DNA from: Pseudomonas bohemica
GTDB taxonomy: Bacteria; Pseudomonadota; Gammaproteobacteria; Pseudomonadales; Pseudomonadaceae
Assembly (NCBI RefSeq): GCF_002934685.1
Contig: NZ_NKHL01000112.1
Coordinates: 107,727 to 171,726, forward strand
Direction of reading: 5' to 3'
Length of the DNA stretch: 64,000 nucleotides
The position numbers and the translations under genes are program-made. Within the stretch, counting starts at the first letter, position 1. Each line of letters opens with the position of its first letter. The notes below the pieces were generated by a model. That model was not told the origin of the DNA. It searched no databases and saw only the letters and a list, made by a program, of their open reading frames with translations. Of this stretch, positions 1 through 8,618 are shown one piece after another.

Positions 1-999
1 TACCTGCCGATCGACGGTATTGCTGCATACGACAAGGCCGTGCAAACCCTGCTGTTCGGTGTCGAGTCGCCGCTGCTGGCTTCGGGTCGGGTAATGACCG
101 TACAGGCCGTCGGCGGTACTGGCGCACTGAAAATCGGCGCGGACTTCCTCAAGCAACTCTCGCCGAACGCCGTAGTGGCGATCAGCGACCCGAGCTGGGA
201 AAACCATCGCGCGCTGTTCGAAACCGCTGGCTTCGAGGTGCAGAACTATCGCTACTACGACGCCGCGACCCACGACGTGAACCGCGCAGGCATGCTCGAA
301 GACCTGCAGAACCTGCCGTCCGGTTCGATCGTCGTGCTGCACGCCTGCTGCCACAACCCGACCGGCGTCGACCTGACCCTCGAGGACTGGAAACACGTCC
401 TTGAAGTGCTGAAAGCCAAAGGTCACGTGCCGTTCCTCGACATGGCCTATCAGGGTTTTGGCGACGGCATCGATGAGGATGCCGCTGCGGTGCGTCTGTT
501 CGCCGATTCCGGCCTGACCTTCTTCGCTTCCAGCTCGTTCTCCAAGTCGTTTTCGCTGTACGGCGAGCGTGTCGGCGCGCTGTCGATCGTGACCGACTCG
601 AAGGAAGAGACCGGTCGTGTGCTGTCTCAGGTCAAACGCGTGATCCGCACCAACTATTCCAACCCGCCGACCCATGGCGCGACCATTGTGGCCGCGGTGC
701 TGAATAACGCTGAATTGCGTCAGAAGTGGGAAGACGAATTGGCAGAGATGCGCTTGCGTATTCGCGGCATGCGTGAAGAGATGACCCACCGTTTGGCGAA
801 CAACGCGGCGGGTCAGGATTTCAGCTTCGTTGCTCGTCAACGCGGGATGTTTTCGTATTCGGGCCTGACCACACCGCAGGTTCATCGCCTGCGCAGTGAG
901 TTCGGGATTTATGCGCTGGATACCGGGCGGATTTGTGTGGCTGCTTTGAACAAGAGCAACATCGAGGCGGTGACCAAGGCGATTCTGGCGGTCATTTAA
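1..999 (+). CDS. tyrB: Aromatic/aspartate-type amino acid aminotransferase, 5' truncated by window edge
   Basis: Class I PLP-dependent aminotransferase that interconverts aromatic (and probably other) amino acids and their 2-oxo acids in the cytoplasm. The reading frame is open from base 1, so roughly the first 65 residues of the usual ~398 lie outside the window. Visible family signatures are VGGTGALKIG, the HNPTGVD loop, and the PLP-lysine motif SSSFSKSFSLYGERVG, with the lysine codon at 544-546. The C-terminal arginine-containing stretch GIYALDTGRICVAALN is intact and the frame ends at TAA 997-999. An in-frame GTG at 40 is not the start, because family-like sequence (LPIDGIAAYDKA) precedes it. 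A strong terminator follows. The aromatic preference is inferred from family resemblance only. Confidence 0.9.
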   Translation, partial: YLPIDGIAAYDKAVQTLLFGVESPLLASGRVMTVQAVGGTGALKIGADFLKQLSPNAVVAISDPSWENHRALFETAGFEVQNYRYYDAATHDVNRAGMLEDLQNLPSGSIVVLHACCHNPTGVDLTLEDWKHVLEVLKAKGHVPFLDMAYQGFGDGIDEDAAAVRLFADSGLTFFASSSFSKSFSLYGERVGALSIVTDSKEETGRVLSQVKRVIRTNYSNPPTHGATIVAAVLNNAELRQKWEDELAEMRLRIRGMREEMTHRLANNAAGQDFSFVARQRGMFSYSGLTTPQVHRLRSEFGIYALDTGRICVAALNKSNIEAVTKAILAVI

Positions 1000-1024
1000 A
1001 AGAGCGGGTCAAGCGCTGCAAGAG

Positions 1025-1058
1025 GGGAAGCGGATTTAGGTCTGCTTCCCTTTTTTTT
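1025..1058 (+). terminator. Rho-independent terminator after the aminotransferase
   Basis: A GGGAAGC / GCTTCCC stem (1025-1031 and 1044-1050) with a 12-nt loop is followed directly by eight T residues. It sits 26 bp past the aminotransferase stop codon. Confidence 0.85.
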
Positions 1059-1270
1059 GTTTTTTTCACGGGTTGGAAGTTGGCGCTGTCAGTGAGCGTA
1101 TATCCGTTGTTTCGGGCGGCGCTGGCCAGGTTCGTCCTAACGGCCGAACTGTTTCGCCTTCAGCGAGTGACTTGGAAAAGCACCCGCTCTGTGTTTCAAG
1201 AAGCACCAGGTGTGCTTGCTCCCGGTTTGGTCCGGCTTCGTCGGACGCCCTCACTCCGCCTGCACCCAAG

Positions 1271-1530
1271 TCGCGTTCGGCGGCGTCTGAGTTTTTGCGT
1301 ATGAAGAGCAAGATCAGATGCAGATGCTCAAGCCTGGCTCAAGACTTTTGGGAGCTGCCGGAGCCGTGCGACTGCCGCGAAAGCGTAGTGCCAGACAGCA
1401 CATCCATAGCTGATCCACCGCCTTCGCTGCCGTCGTAACCTCCGACGTCTCCCACAAGTTACGCGGCGTATCGGAATTATGCGCATGCACACAATCCGCT
1501 GTAGCAGTCCGGCCGGGCCGGTCTTTGATC
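1271..1530. repeat. Tandem duplication, copy 1 (about 260 bp)
   Basis: Begins TCGCGTTCGGCGGCGTCT and ends GGGCCGGTCTTTGATC. Copy 2 starts one base after its end, with the same order of segments and only scattered substitutions (for example TCTGAG/TCTAAG, GGAGCCGTGCGACTG/GGAGCTGTGCGACAG, GTTACGCG/GTTAAGCG). Confidence 0.9.
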
Positions 1531-1531
1531 C

Positions 1532-1790
1532 TCGCGTTCGGCGGCGTCTAAGTTTTTGCGTATGAAGAGCAAGATCAGATGCAGATGCTCAAGCCTGGCT
1601 CAAGACCTGTGGGAGCTGCCGGAGCTGTGCGACAGCCGCGAAAGCGTAGTGCCAGACAGCACATCCATAGCTGATCCACCGCCTTCGCTGCCGTCGTAAC
1701 CTCCGACGTCTCTACAAGTTAAGCGGCGTATCGGAATTGTGCGCATACACACGATCCCCAGTAGCAGTCCGGCCGGGCCGGTCTTTGATC
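1532..1790. repeat. Tandem duplication, copy 2 (about 259 bp)
   Basis: Second copy of the element at 1271, with a period of about 261 bp. The substitutions indicate that the duplication is not brand new. It abuts the inverted-repeat element that starts at about 1787. Confidence 0.9.
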
Positions 1791-1896
1791 GTTCCTACGC
1801 TCTGCGTGGGAACCCGGGCCTGGACGCTCTACATCCAGTATCTGCATGACTCAGAGGGTCAGAGGATGCGGTCCCAAGCAAAGCGTGGGAACGATC
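1787..1896. repeat. Inverted pair of a dispersed palindromic repeat
   Basis: The left arm at 1787-1813 (GATCGTTCCTACGCTCTGCG...) and the right arm at 1870-1896 are reverse complements at about 23 of 27 positions. 'GTTCCCACGCTCTGCGTGGGA' sequences of this type are a recurrent intergenic element in Pseudomonas genomes (from memory). The arms could fold into a long hairpin. Confidence 0.75.
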
Positions 1897-2208
1897 AGGG
1901 CAGGTGCATTTTGCTTTTGATTTTTGATCTTGGCGCACGAAGTTCCAGACTACACGCATCGCGACTTGGTGCAGGCAGAGCGCAGGTGACGCTCCGTGGG
2001 CCGAGCGGCATGGACGGCGGATGACCGCGGGTTCACGAAGCGTCGCCGGAGTGAGGGAATTCCGCCGAAGGAGGGGCCTAGCCAGGTGCCAGAGCATTTT
2101 GGACTCCCGCACTTGGAAAGTCACCCGCCGAGGGGGGCGGAAAGGTGAATCAGCGCCAACCCTGATCACGGATAGACCCCCAGTCCCCACGCCCACTTGA
2201 GCCCCGAT

Positions 2209-3174
2209 TCACTGCGCCTTCTTGCGGTACGCCATCGAGTCATCAATGCGTTTGAGGATGTAGTCCCCCGCGGCCACTGACGGATACAGGCTGGCGGCTG
2301 CATCGATGCCCAGATCACAGGGGTCGACCACTGCACCATAGGTGGGGTCGTAGAACGTGGCGATGGAATACCGCTCATGCCCCGACTTATTAATCACCCG
2401 ATGCAACGTCGATCGAAATCGATCATTCGACCAACGCGCTAATAGATCTCCCACATTGACCACCAAACTGCCCTCGATAGGTGCGGCATCGATCCACCTG
2501 TTGCTGGCCAACTCACGCACCTGCAACCCGCCGCTGTTGTCCTGATACAGCAACGTGATACAGCCATAATCGGTATGCGGCGCGACACCAAACTGATCGG
2601 TCTCGGCCAGCGGCGGGTGCGGCGGGTAATACACCATCTGCGTGCGCTGCAGTCGCTTCCCATATTTCGGCGCAAAAAAGCCCGGCTCGATGCCCAGCCC
2701 GACCGCCACCGCTTTGAGCAGATCCGCCCCCGCCAAACCGACCTGCTCGTAATACGCATCCAGCGCCAGACGCAGTTCAGGCATGAAACCCGGCCATTGG
2801 TTCGGCCCGCGCAACGCTTCCCCGGCCAGCACGCAAGGATCCTCTTCCGGCAGCTCCAGCCCCATGCTGAAAAACTCCTTGAAGTCCGGCTTGGTCGCCT
2901 CATACATCAGCGCCCCGCCCAGCGAATGCCATCCACGGTGGCGCTTGTTCACTGCGACCTGACGCTTCACTTCAGCCGGATAGGCGAAGAAGGTTTTCGC
3001 GGCGGCCATTGCCGTGTCGATCACCGATTGCGTCACGCCGTGGTTGACGATGTAGAAGAACCCTGTCTCGCTACAGGCCTTGCGAATGGCCTCGCCCGCC
3101 CGAAGGGTGGCGGCCTCGTCGCCCTCGCGGACCCCGGCCATGTCGATCAACGGAAGATTGGCAGTGGCATTCAT
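2209..3174 (-). CDS. Isopenicillin-N-synthase-type 2-oxoglutarate/Fe(II) oxygenase
   Basis: Soluble non-haem iron oxygenase of 321 residues. An N-terminal DIOX_N-like segment (LPLIDMAGV, ETGFFYIVNHGV) precedes the double-stranded beta-helix core. The iron ligands are H and D in APHTDYGC and the distal H in LHRVINKSG, and RYS supplies the 2-oxoglutarate-binding Arg/Ser. Start chosen at ATG 3174, where AGGAG lies 5-6 nt upstream; the frame is open further upstream but that part is not family-like. It is divergent from the hydroxyacid oxidase at 3494, and each gene has the same palindrome about 40 bp upstream of its start. Related enzymes hydroxylate amino acids, hormones or xenobiotics. The substrate here is unknown, presumably the compound imported by the ABC system at 6.2-9.5 kb. 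Confidence 0.88.
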   Translation of the reverse strand: MNATANLPLIDMAGVREGDEAATLRAGEAIRKACSETGFFYIVNHGVTQSVIDTAMAAAKTFFAYPAEVKRQVAVNKRHRGWHSLGGALMYEATKPDFKEFFSMGLELPEEDPCVLAGEALRGPNQWPGFMPELRLALDAYYEQVGLAGADLLKAVAVGLGIEPGFFAPKYGKRLQRTQMVYYPPHPPLAETDQFGVAPHTDYGCITLLYQDNSGGLQVRELASNRWIDAAPIEGSLVVNVGDLLARWSNDRFRSTLHRVINKSGHERYSIATFYDPTYGAVVDPCDLGIDAAASLYPSVAAGDYILKRIDDSMAYRKKAQ

Positions 3175-3206
3175 GCAAGCTCCTGGCGGTGGTGCGATGG
3201 AGATGG

Positions 3207-3219
3207 GCTGTATAGACAG
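3207..3219 (-). promoter_or_regulatory. Putative GntR operator, oxygenase side
   Basis: GCTGTATAGACAG, centred about 40 bp upstream of the oxygenase ATG. Its exact reverse complement occurs at 3452-3464. The imperfect dyad with a TGTATA core resembles sites reported for HutC-subfamily GntR regulators. Confidence 0.6.
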
Positions 3220-3451
3220 GGCGAAGCATTTAGTGTGCCGCGTATCACCCGCCATCGTCCGAATGCCGCCCAGACCAAGCGCGCGCCTAGCGGATGGAGG
3301 ACGGCTGCGGTTTCCCCATGCCCCAGCACCGGGCACCCGGAACCCATTCGGTGCAACTTTTGGTGACATCACGCCTGAACCATTTCCGTCCTGATAAGCG
3401 CCAGCACCCCAGGCAGGCTCACAAAGCGAACTGGCCTGCATCTTGCCTCAG

Positions 3452-3464
3452 CTGTCTATACAGC
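3452..3464 (+). promoter_or_regulatory. Putative GntR operator, oxidase side
   Basis: CTGTCTATACAGC is the exact reverse complement of 3207-3219. It is centred about 36 bp upstream of the hydroxyacid oxidase ATG at 3494. Confidence 0.6.
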
Positions 3465-3493
3465 TCGGCCTACCCAACGGCTAAAGGACACTC

Positions 3494-4687
3494 ATGCGTC
3501 GCTATCATGCCGGCCCCGATTTCACCCGCGCTCACAGCATCGCTGAGCTGGCCCATATGGCCCGTCGGCGCTTGCCGCATTTCGCCTGGGAATACCTGGA
3601 AGGCGGCGCCGAGCAAGAGTTGACCCTGGCGCGCAACCGGCAGGCTTTCGCCGAGGTCAGTCTGTTGCCGCGTACCTTGGTGCCCTGGCAGACCCCGGAC
3701 ACCCGCCGCGCCTTCCTCGGTCGTGAGCGGCCCTTACCGATGGCGATCGCTCCCACCGGCTACAACGGCATGCTGCATCGCGACGCCGATATCCATCTGG
3801 CCCGCGCCGCTTCCGAGCGCGGCCTGCCATTTTCCTTGAGCACCGTGTCGACCAGCTCGCTGGAGCAAATCGTCGCCGCCGTGCCCGACGTCGAGCTGTG
3901 GTTTCAGCTGTACAGCATGACCGATCCTCAAGTGCAGGAAGACCTGCTGCGGCGTGCCGAGGCCGTGGGTTGCCGGACCCTGCTGCTGACCTCCGATGCC
4001 GTGCTGCTGGGCAATCGCGAGTGGGACAAGCGCAACTTCGCCCGCCCGCGCCAGTTGAGGCTGCGCAACAAACTCGATGTGTTGCGCCACCCGCGCTGGA
4101 TCAAACAGACCCTATGGCCCCACGGCATGCCGAGCATGGCCAACCTCGATCGCTACCTGCCCGCCGATCAGCGCAATGCCTCGGGCGCCGCGCACTTCAT
4201 TGGTGAAAAGATGGAGAAGCAGCTGAGCTGGGACTTTCTGGCCCGCCTGCGCGAACGCTGGCCCCATCGTCTGCTGCTCAAGGGAGTAATGCATCCGCAG
4301 GACGCCGAGCAGGCGGTGAAGCTTGGGCTGGACGGCATCGTCGTGACTAATCATGGCGGTCGCCAGCTAGACGGCGTACCTGCGAGCCTCGATTGCCTGC
4401 CCGCCATCGTCGAGGTGGCCAAGGGCAAGCTGAGCATTCTTCTCGACAGCGGCATTCGTCGCGGCACCGACATTCTCAAGGCCTGCGCGCTAGGTGCCGA
4501 TGCGGTGCTGCTGGGCCGCGCCACACTGTATGGCGTGGCCGTCGGCGGCCAGGCTGGCGTCGGTCACGCGCTGGACCTGCTGTCCAATGAATTGCGTCTG
4601 GCCCTGACCCTGCTCGGCCAGCCGGACCTGAATCACTTGCGCGTCAGCCCCAACCCGGGCGCCGCTGCGACTTTTACCGTGAGTTGA
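3494..4687 (+). CDS. FMN-dependent alpha-hydroxy-acid oxidizing protein
   Basis: A 397-residue member of the glycolate oxidase/L-lactate dehydrogenase (LldD)/mandelate dehydrogenase family, which oxidises 2-hydroxy acids to 2-oxo acids with FMN. Family features in order: AWEYLEGGAEQE near the N-terminus, GYNGMLHRDAD, SLSTVSTSSLEQ, LWFQLY, LLKGVMHPQDA, the catalytic-histidine motif TNHGGRQLDG (His287) and phosphate-binding LDSGIRRGTDI / GRATLYG. ATG 3494 is preceded by AAAGGA. The next gene starts 4 bp after the stop, so the two flavoenzymes are cotranscribed. The substrate is unknown; pairing with a 2-oxoglutarate hydroxylase suggests it may oxidise a hydroxylated product. Confidence 0.92.
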   Translation: MRRYHAGPDFTRAHSIAELAHMARRRLPHFAWEYLEGGAEQELTLARNRQAFAEVSLLPRTLVPWQTPDTRRAFLGRERPLPMAIAPTGYNGMLHRDADIHLARAASERGLPFSLSTVSTSSLEQIVAAVPDVELWFQLYSMTDPQVQEDLLRRAEAVGCRTLLLTSDAVLLGNREWDKRNFARPRQLRLRNKLDVLRHPRWIKQTLWPHGMPSMANLDRYLPADQRNASGAAHFIGEKMEKQLSWDFLARLRERWPHRLLLKGVMHPQDAEQAVKLGLDGIVVTNHGGRQLDGVPASLDCLPAIVEVAKGKLSILLDSGIRRGTDILKACALGADAVLLGRATLYGVAVGGQAGVGHALDLLSNELRLALTLLGQPDLNHLRVSPNPGAAATFTVS

Positions 4688-4691
4688 TGCC

Positions 4692-6068
4692 ATGAGCGAC
4701 CTGCAACAGACCATCACTGACCTACGCCAGGCCCTGGGCGCTGCGCAAGTGTTGACCGGCGAGGCCATCAGCCCGCGTCACTACAGCGACTGGACCCGCC
4801 ACACCCCGACCTGTCCTGCCGCGTTGATCCTGCCCAGGGACACCGAGCAGGTCGCCACCGCCCTGCGCATTTGCAATGCCGCTCGACAATCGGTGGTGCC
4901 ACAAGGCGGCATGACCGGGCTGGCGGGCGGCGCCGTACCGCGCTCGACCGACATCGCTTTGTCGCTGGACCGCCTGCGCGGCATCGAGGAAATCGACGTC
5001 GCGGCGGCCACTGTCACGGTCAAGGCCGGCACTACGTTGCAGCAGATTCAGCAGGCGGTGGCCGACGCCGGCTACCTGTTTCCGCTGGACCTCGGGGCCC
5101 GCGGCTCGTGCCAGATTGGCGGCAATATCGCGACCAATGCCGGCGGTAACGCGGTGATTCGCTACGGCATGACCCGCGATCTTGTGCTGGGCCTGGAGGT
5201 GGTGCTGGCCGACGGTCGCGTGTTGAACCTGATGAACAAGATGATCAAGAACAACTGCGGTTATGACCTAAAACAGTGCTTCATCGGCAGCGAAGGCACT
5301 CTTGGGGTGATTACCCGCGCGGTGCTGAAGATGACGCCGCAACCGGGCCAGACCTCCACCCTGCTCTGCGCCCTGCCCGATTACGCCAGCGCCGTCGCCC
5401 TGCTGCGCCGCCTGCAGCGCAGCGCCGGAACGCCTCAAGCCTACGAACTGATGTGGCAGGACTTCTTCCGCATGGGCGTGTCGTGGCTGGAAAATCCGGT
5501 CCCGCCGATGCCCGATCATCACCCGCTCTATGTGCTGCTGGAATCGTCGGCCACCCACGAAGTGCTCGAACAGACCCTCGAAGCCGCCGTCCAGGCCGGT
5601 GAAGTGGTCGATGCCATCCTCGCAACCTCCCAGGGCCAGGCCCGCAGCCTGTGGAAGATTCGTGAGGCCACCGGCGAATTCCCGGCGCGCCTGGCGCCGT
5701 TGAACTTCGACATCAGCCTGCCCATCGGGCAGATCGGTGACTTCGCCGAGCTGTGTCGCCTGCGCCTGGACCAACGCTGGCCGGGTAACCACAGCGTGTA
5801 TTTCGGCCACATTGGCGACAGCAACCTGCATCTGACCGTGGACTGCAACAGCCTGCCGCAGCCTGCGCCTGTTTTTGAAATCGAAGAGCTGGTCTATAGC
5901 GCGGTCGGCGAACTGGGAGGCGCGGTGTCTGCCGAACATGGCATCGGCCTGCTCAAGCGTGAATTTCTGCATCACTCGGTGAGCGCCGAAGCGCTTCAAA
6001 CGATGGCCGAAATCAAGCGCAGTTTCGACCCCAACGGCATTCTGAACCCGGGGAAAATCTTCAGCTAA
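4692..6068 (+). CDS. FAD-linked oxidase, GlcD / D-2-hydroxyacid dehydrogenase family
   Basis: A 458-residue FAD protein of the vanillyl-alcohol oxidase superfamily. The FAD-binding half contains PQGGMTGLAGGAVP and CQIGGNIATNAGGNAV, then GMTRDLVLGLEVVLADGRVL. The C-terminal substrate half has HIGDSNLH, and SAEHGIGLLKREFL supplies the characteristic histidines. Such enzymes oxidise D-lactate, D-2-hydroxyglutarate or glycolate and pass electrons to quinone or an electron-transfer flavoprotein. It follows the FMN oxidase with only a 4-bp gap, so a pair handling both enantiomers or successive steps of one pathway is plausible. No iron-sulfur partner subunit is encoded nearby. Confidence 0.9.
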   Translation: MSDLQQTITDLRQALGAAQVLTGEAISPRHYSDWTRHTPTCPAALILPRDTEQVATALRICNAARQSVVPQGGMTGLAGGAVPRSTDIALSLDRLRGIEEIDVAAATVTVKAGTTLQQIQQAVADAGYLFPLDLGARGSCQIGGNIATNAGGNAVIRYGMTRDLVLGLEVVLADGRVLNLMNKMIKNNCGYDLKQCFIGSEGTLGVITRAVLKMTPQPGQTSTLLCALPDYASAVALLRRLQRSAGTPQAYELMWQDFFRMGVSWLENPVPPMPDHHPLYVLLESSATHEVLEQTLEAAVQAGEVVDAILATSQGQARSLWKIREATGEFPARLAPLNFDISLPIGQIGDFAELCRLRLDQRWPGNHSVYFGHIGDSNLHLTVDCNSLPQPAPVFEIEELVYSAVGELGGAVSAEHGIGLLKREFLHHSVSAEALQTMAEIKRSFDPNGILNPGKIFS

Positions 6069-6080
6069 CGGCTCGCGCCG

Positions 6081-6100
6081 GTTGTATATACCGGTATGGC
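6081..6100 (+). promoter_or_regulatory. Possible third GntR operator upstream of the transporter
   Basis: TTGTATATACCG here matches the operator core CTGTATAGACAG at 9 of 12 positions. It lies in the 125-bp gap before the solute-binding protein and also forms its own imperfect dyad, GTATATACCGGTAT. A promoter for the transporter genes probably lies here. Confidence 0.4.
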
Positions 6101-6193
6101 ACGCTAACTGCACACGCACTGCTTATGGCGCCCCCTAACGACGACACATCACTGCATCTGGTGAATGAGAGTTACCCAATGAGGAGTTTCACT

Positions 6194-7060
6194 ATGAAGA
6201 GCTACCCCATGCAACTCGATTCCTGCTTCGGTACAAAGGTGTTCAGCAAGACGCTTAAAAGCCTGAGCCTCGCAGTGGCGCTCGCCCTGTTGCCGCTGGC
6301 GGCGCATGCCGACCAGTTGGCGGACGTGAAGAAAGCCGGTGAGCTGGTGGTCGGTACAGAGATGCAATTCGCCCCGTTCGACTTCCTCGAAGCGGGGAAA
6401 CAGCAAGGCTTGAACGCCGAGCTGTTCGCCGAGCTGGGTAAGGAGCTAGGGGTCAAGATCAAGTTCCTCGACCTGCCTTGGCCAAGCGTTCTGCCGGGGC
6501 TGGAAGCCAAGAAATTCGACGTGGTGGCCGGCCCGATCATCGTCACCAAGGCGCGTAAAGAGCGCTACCACTTCGTCTCGCCGATTGCCGAAGCCACCGT
6601 GGCACTGATCGCCGGTGCCAAGGACGACAGCATCAAGAAGCCGGAAGACATCTCGGGCAAAACCGTCGGCGCCGGCAAAGGCTCGGCGCAGCTGGAAGAG
6701 CTGAAAACCTTCGCCGCGACCCTGCCGGAGAAGGTCACCATCCGTGAATATGTCGACAACAACCAGGCCTACGCTGACCTTGCGGCCAAGCGCATCGTGG
6801 CGGTGGCCAACTCATTGCCGAACATCTCCTACGTCGCCGCGCAAAAAGCCAACCTGTACAAAGTGGTGCAACCACCGTTTGGCAAGAAATCCTACTTCGC
6901 CTATCTGGGCCGCAAGGACGCTGATGCCGACAGCCTGATCGCGGCGCTGGATACCGCCGTGACCAAGATGCACGACGACGGCCGCCTGGCTGCCCTGCAG
7001 AAGAAATGGCTGGGCGCTGAAATGGACGTGCCGAAGGGTGATTTCGATCCGACCTGGTGA
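6194..7060 (+). CDS. Periplasmic amino-acid-type solute-binding protein (ABC transporter)
   Basis: A 288-residue SBP_bac_3 protein. The signal peptide (SLSLAVALALLPLAAHA, cleaved before DQ) is followed by LADVKKAGELVVGTEMQFAPFDF, the typical entry of the family, and later PWPSVLPGLEAKKFDVV and KSYFAYLGRKDAD. Start chosen at ATG 6194 because GAGGAG sits 7 nt upstream; ATGs at 6179 and 6125 are in frame but poorly served. It delivers a polar amino acid or organic acid to the two permeases that follow. Linkage to hydroxyacid-oxidising flavoenzymes suggests the ligand is an amino acid or hydroxy acid processed by them. Confidence 0.9.
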   Translation: MKSYPMQLDSCFGTKVFSKTLKSLSLAVALALLPLAAHADQLADVKKAGELVVGTEMQFAPFDFLEAGKQQGLNAELFAELGKELGVKIKFLDLPWPSVLPGLEAKKFDVVAGPIIVTKARKERYHFVSPIAEATVALIAGAKDDSIKKPEDISGKTVGAGKGSAQLEELKTFAATLPEKVTIREYVDNNQAYADLAAKRIVAVANSLPNISYVAAQKANLYKVVQPPFGKKSYFAYLGRKDADADSLIAALDTAVTKMHDDGRLAALQKKWLGAEMDVPKGDFDPTW

Positions 7061-7116
7061 TCGTCAGCCGCCACATTGGGCGGCTCGTTCCGGGATCTCC
7101 CAGGCGACCCGGACCC

Positions 7117-7208
7117 TGTGGAAGTGAGCTTGCTCACGAATGCGCGGGTACAGTCGGAACAGATGCTATGAATGTACCGGCCCCTTCGTGAGCAAGCTCA
7201 ATCCCGCA
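7117..7208. repeat. REPIN-like inverted REP pair
   Basis: GTGGAAGTGAGCTTGCTCACGAA on the left and its near reverse complement TTCGTGAGCAAGCTCAATCCCGC on the right flank a short variable centre. It separates the binding protein from its permeases and may attenuate read-through. Confidence 0.8.
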
Positions 7209-7290
7209 GAGGTCGAGGTGGTGTTCGAAATTGGGCACAACCTGATGGCAGAGATGTTGATAAGCCTCGATCCAAAGCTGGAGTCACACC

Positions 7291-7950
7291 GTGTTCGATT
7301 GGCCCTTGCTGCAGCAAAATGCCCCTCTCCTGCTCGACGCCCTGTGGGTAACGTTGCAGGTTTCCATTGCCGCGCTGGCAATCGGTTTTGTCATCGGCAT
7401 CGTCGTCGGCAGCCTGCGCCTGTCGCCGGTTCCCCTGCTTCGCCGTCTGGGCGGGGCCTATATTTTCGTGTTCCGCGGCATTCCGCTGCTGGTGCAACTG
7501 CTGTTCATCTATTACTTTCTGCCGCGCATCGGCCTGCCGAATGTCTCGCCCACGATGGCGGCGATCATCGGCCTGTCGCTGGCGGCCGGTGCCTACATCG
7601 CCGAGATCATGCGTGGTGGCTTTCTTGCGATTCCTGGCGGCCAACTGGAAGCAGCCGGCCTGCTGGGCCTGAGCACCAGCCAGATGCTGCTGCGCATCCG
7701 CGTGCCGCAGGCCGTGCGCCTGACGCTGCCCGCGTTGGTCAATGAAATGATTCTGCTGATCAAGGCCTCGTCGCTGGTCTCGGTGGTCGGCCTGGCCGAC
7801 CTGACCCGCACCGCGCAAAACCTCGCCGCCAGCGACTATATGTTCATCCAGGATTACTTGATGCTGGCTGGCTTCTACTGCCTGATCAACGTCCCCCTGG
7901 CGTACTGCGGCAGCCTGCTCGAGCGCCGGTTGAAGGAGCAGACCGCATGA
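7291..7950 (+). CDS. Amino-acid-type ABC transporter permease (HisM/GlnP family)
   Basis: Integral inner-membrane permease of 219 residues with a GTG start at 7291 (CTGGAG upstream). The hydrophobic profile fits five helices. FRGIPLLVQLLFIYYFLP is the family N-terminal signature. The cytoplasmic EAA loop that docks the ATPase reads GGQLEAAGLLGLSTSQM. It overlaps the next permease by 4 bp (ATGA), indicating translational coupling and a heterodimeric channel. Confidence 0.9.
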   Translation: MFDWPLLQQNAPLLLDALWVTLQVSIAALAIGFVIGIVVGSLRLSPVPLLRRLGGAYIFVFRGIPLLVQLLFIYYFLPRIGLPNVSPTMAAIIGLSLAAGAYIAEIMRGGFLAIPGGQLEAAGLLGLSTSQMLLRIRVPQAVRLTLPALVNEMILLIKASSLVSVVGLADLTRTAQNLAASDYMFIQDYLMLAGFYCLINVPLAYCGSLLERRLKEQTA

Positions 7951-8618
7951 TCTTCGACCCGAAAATCGTCACCGACCACCTGGGCGATATCGGTTCGGGC
8001 TTTCTGGTCACCCTTGGCACCTGGAGCAGCGGCGTGGTGCTGGGCATCGCCCTCGGTATGCTGATTGCCGTGGCGCAGGTGTTCGGCAACAACTTCGTGC
8101 GCGCGCCGCTGCGGGTGTTCATCGAACTGATCCGCAGCACGCCGTTTCTGGTGCAGCTGTTTCTGGTGTACTACGGCGGCCCGGCGTTCGGCCTGAGCCT
8201 GGACCCGATCCCCGCCGGCATCCTCGGCCTGGGGGTCTACGGCAGCGTGTACTTCGCCGAGATCTTCCGCCTCGGTTTCGAATCGGTCGCCCGGGGGCAA
8301 CTGGAAGCCGCCGACTGCCTGGGCATCTCCCGCCTGCAATGCATCTGGCGCATCCAGGTGCCGCAGATGCTGGTGATCATCCTCCCCGCGCTGATCAACA
8401 TGATTACCGTGCTGTGCAAGGAAACCGCCGTGTTGTCGATCATTACCATCCCGGAGCTGACGATGGTCCTGACCGGCATCGGCTCGGAAACCTTCGCCTT
8501 CGTCGAAACCCTGCTGATGCTGTGCATCGGCTACCTGATTCTGGTGGAACTGTGCTCGCGGCTGGGCATGCTCCTGGAAAGCCGTGTCGGCCGTTTCATG
8601 AGCAGGCAACCACGATGA
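7947..8618 (+). CDS. Amino-acid-type ABC transporter permease, second subunit
   Basis: A 223-residue HisQ/GlnP-type permease. ELIRSTPFLVQLFLVYYGGP and the EAA loop RGQLEAADCLGISRLQ are the diagnostic elements, with several hydrophobic helices around them. Its start codon overlaps the stop of the first permease and its own stop overlaps the earliest start of the ATPase gene (ATGA at 8615-8618), so the three proteins should be made in balanced amounts. Confidence 0.9.
   Translation: MIFDPKIVTDHLGDIGSGFLVTLGTWSSGVVLGIALGMLIAVAQVFGNNFVRAPLRVFIELIRSTPFLVQLFLVYYGGPAFGLSLDPIPAGILGLGVYGSVYFAEIFRLGFESVARGQLEAADCLGISRLQCIWRIQVPQMLVIILPALINMITVLCKETAVLSIITIPELTMVLTGIGSETFAFVETLLMLCIGYLILVELCSRLGMLLESRVGRFMSRQPR

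Larger units (their letters stand above)
1059..2208. other. Repeat-rich gap with no convincing gene
   Basis: About 1.15 kb between the aminotransferase terminator and the end of the 2-oxoglutarate oxygenase gene. Several open frames cross it, but they run through repeats, lack ribosome binding sites and show no protein family features. It holds a 260-bp tandem duplication, an inverted pair of a 'GTTCCCACGCTCTGCGTGGGA'-like element, and degenerate sequence at about 2040-2140 of a kind often seen in Pseudomonas intergenic repeats. Confidence 0.7.
3175..3493. promoter_or_regulatory. Divergent promoter region of the oxygenase/oxidase cluster
   Basis: This 319-bp gap separates two divergent genes and codes for nothing convincing. 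It holds two copies, in opposite orientation, of the 13-mer GCTGTATAGACAG, one next to each start codon. This is the arrangement expected when one repressor shuts both promoters. The HutC-type GntR protein at 9689 is the obvious candidate. Confidence 0.65.

Noticed and set aside
933..1438. Overlapping short frames after the aminotransferase
   Set aside because: They run through the terminator and the tandem repeat, without start signals or family features.
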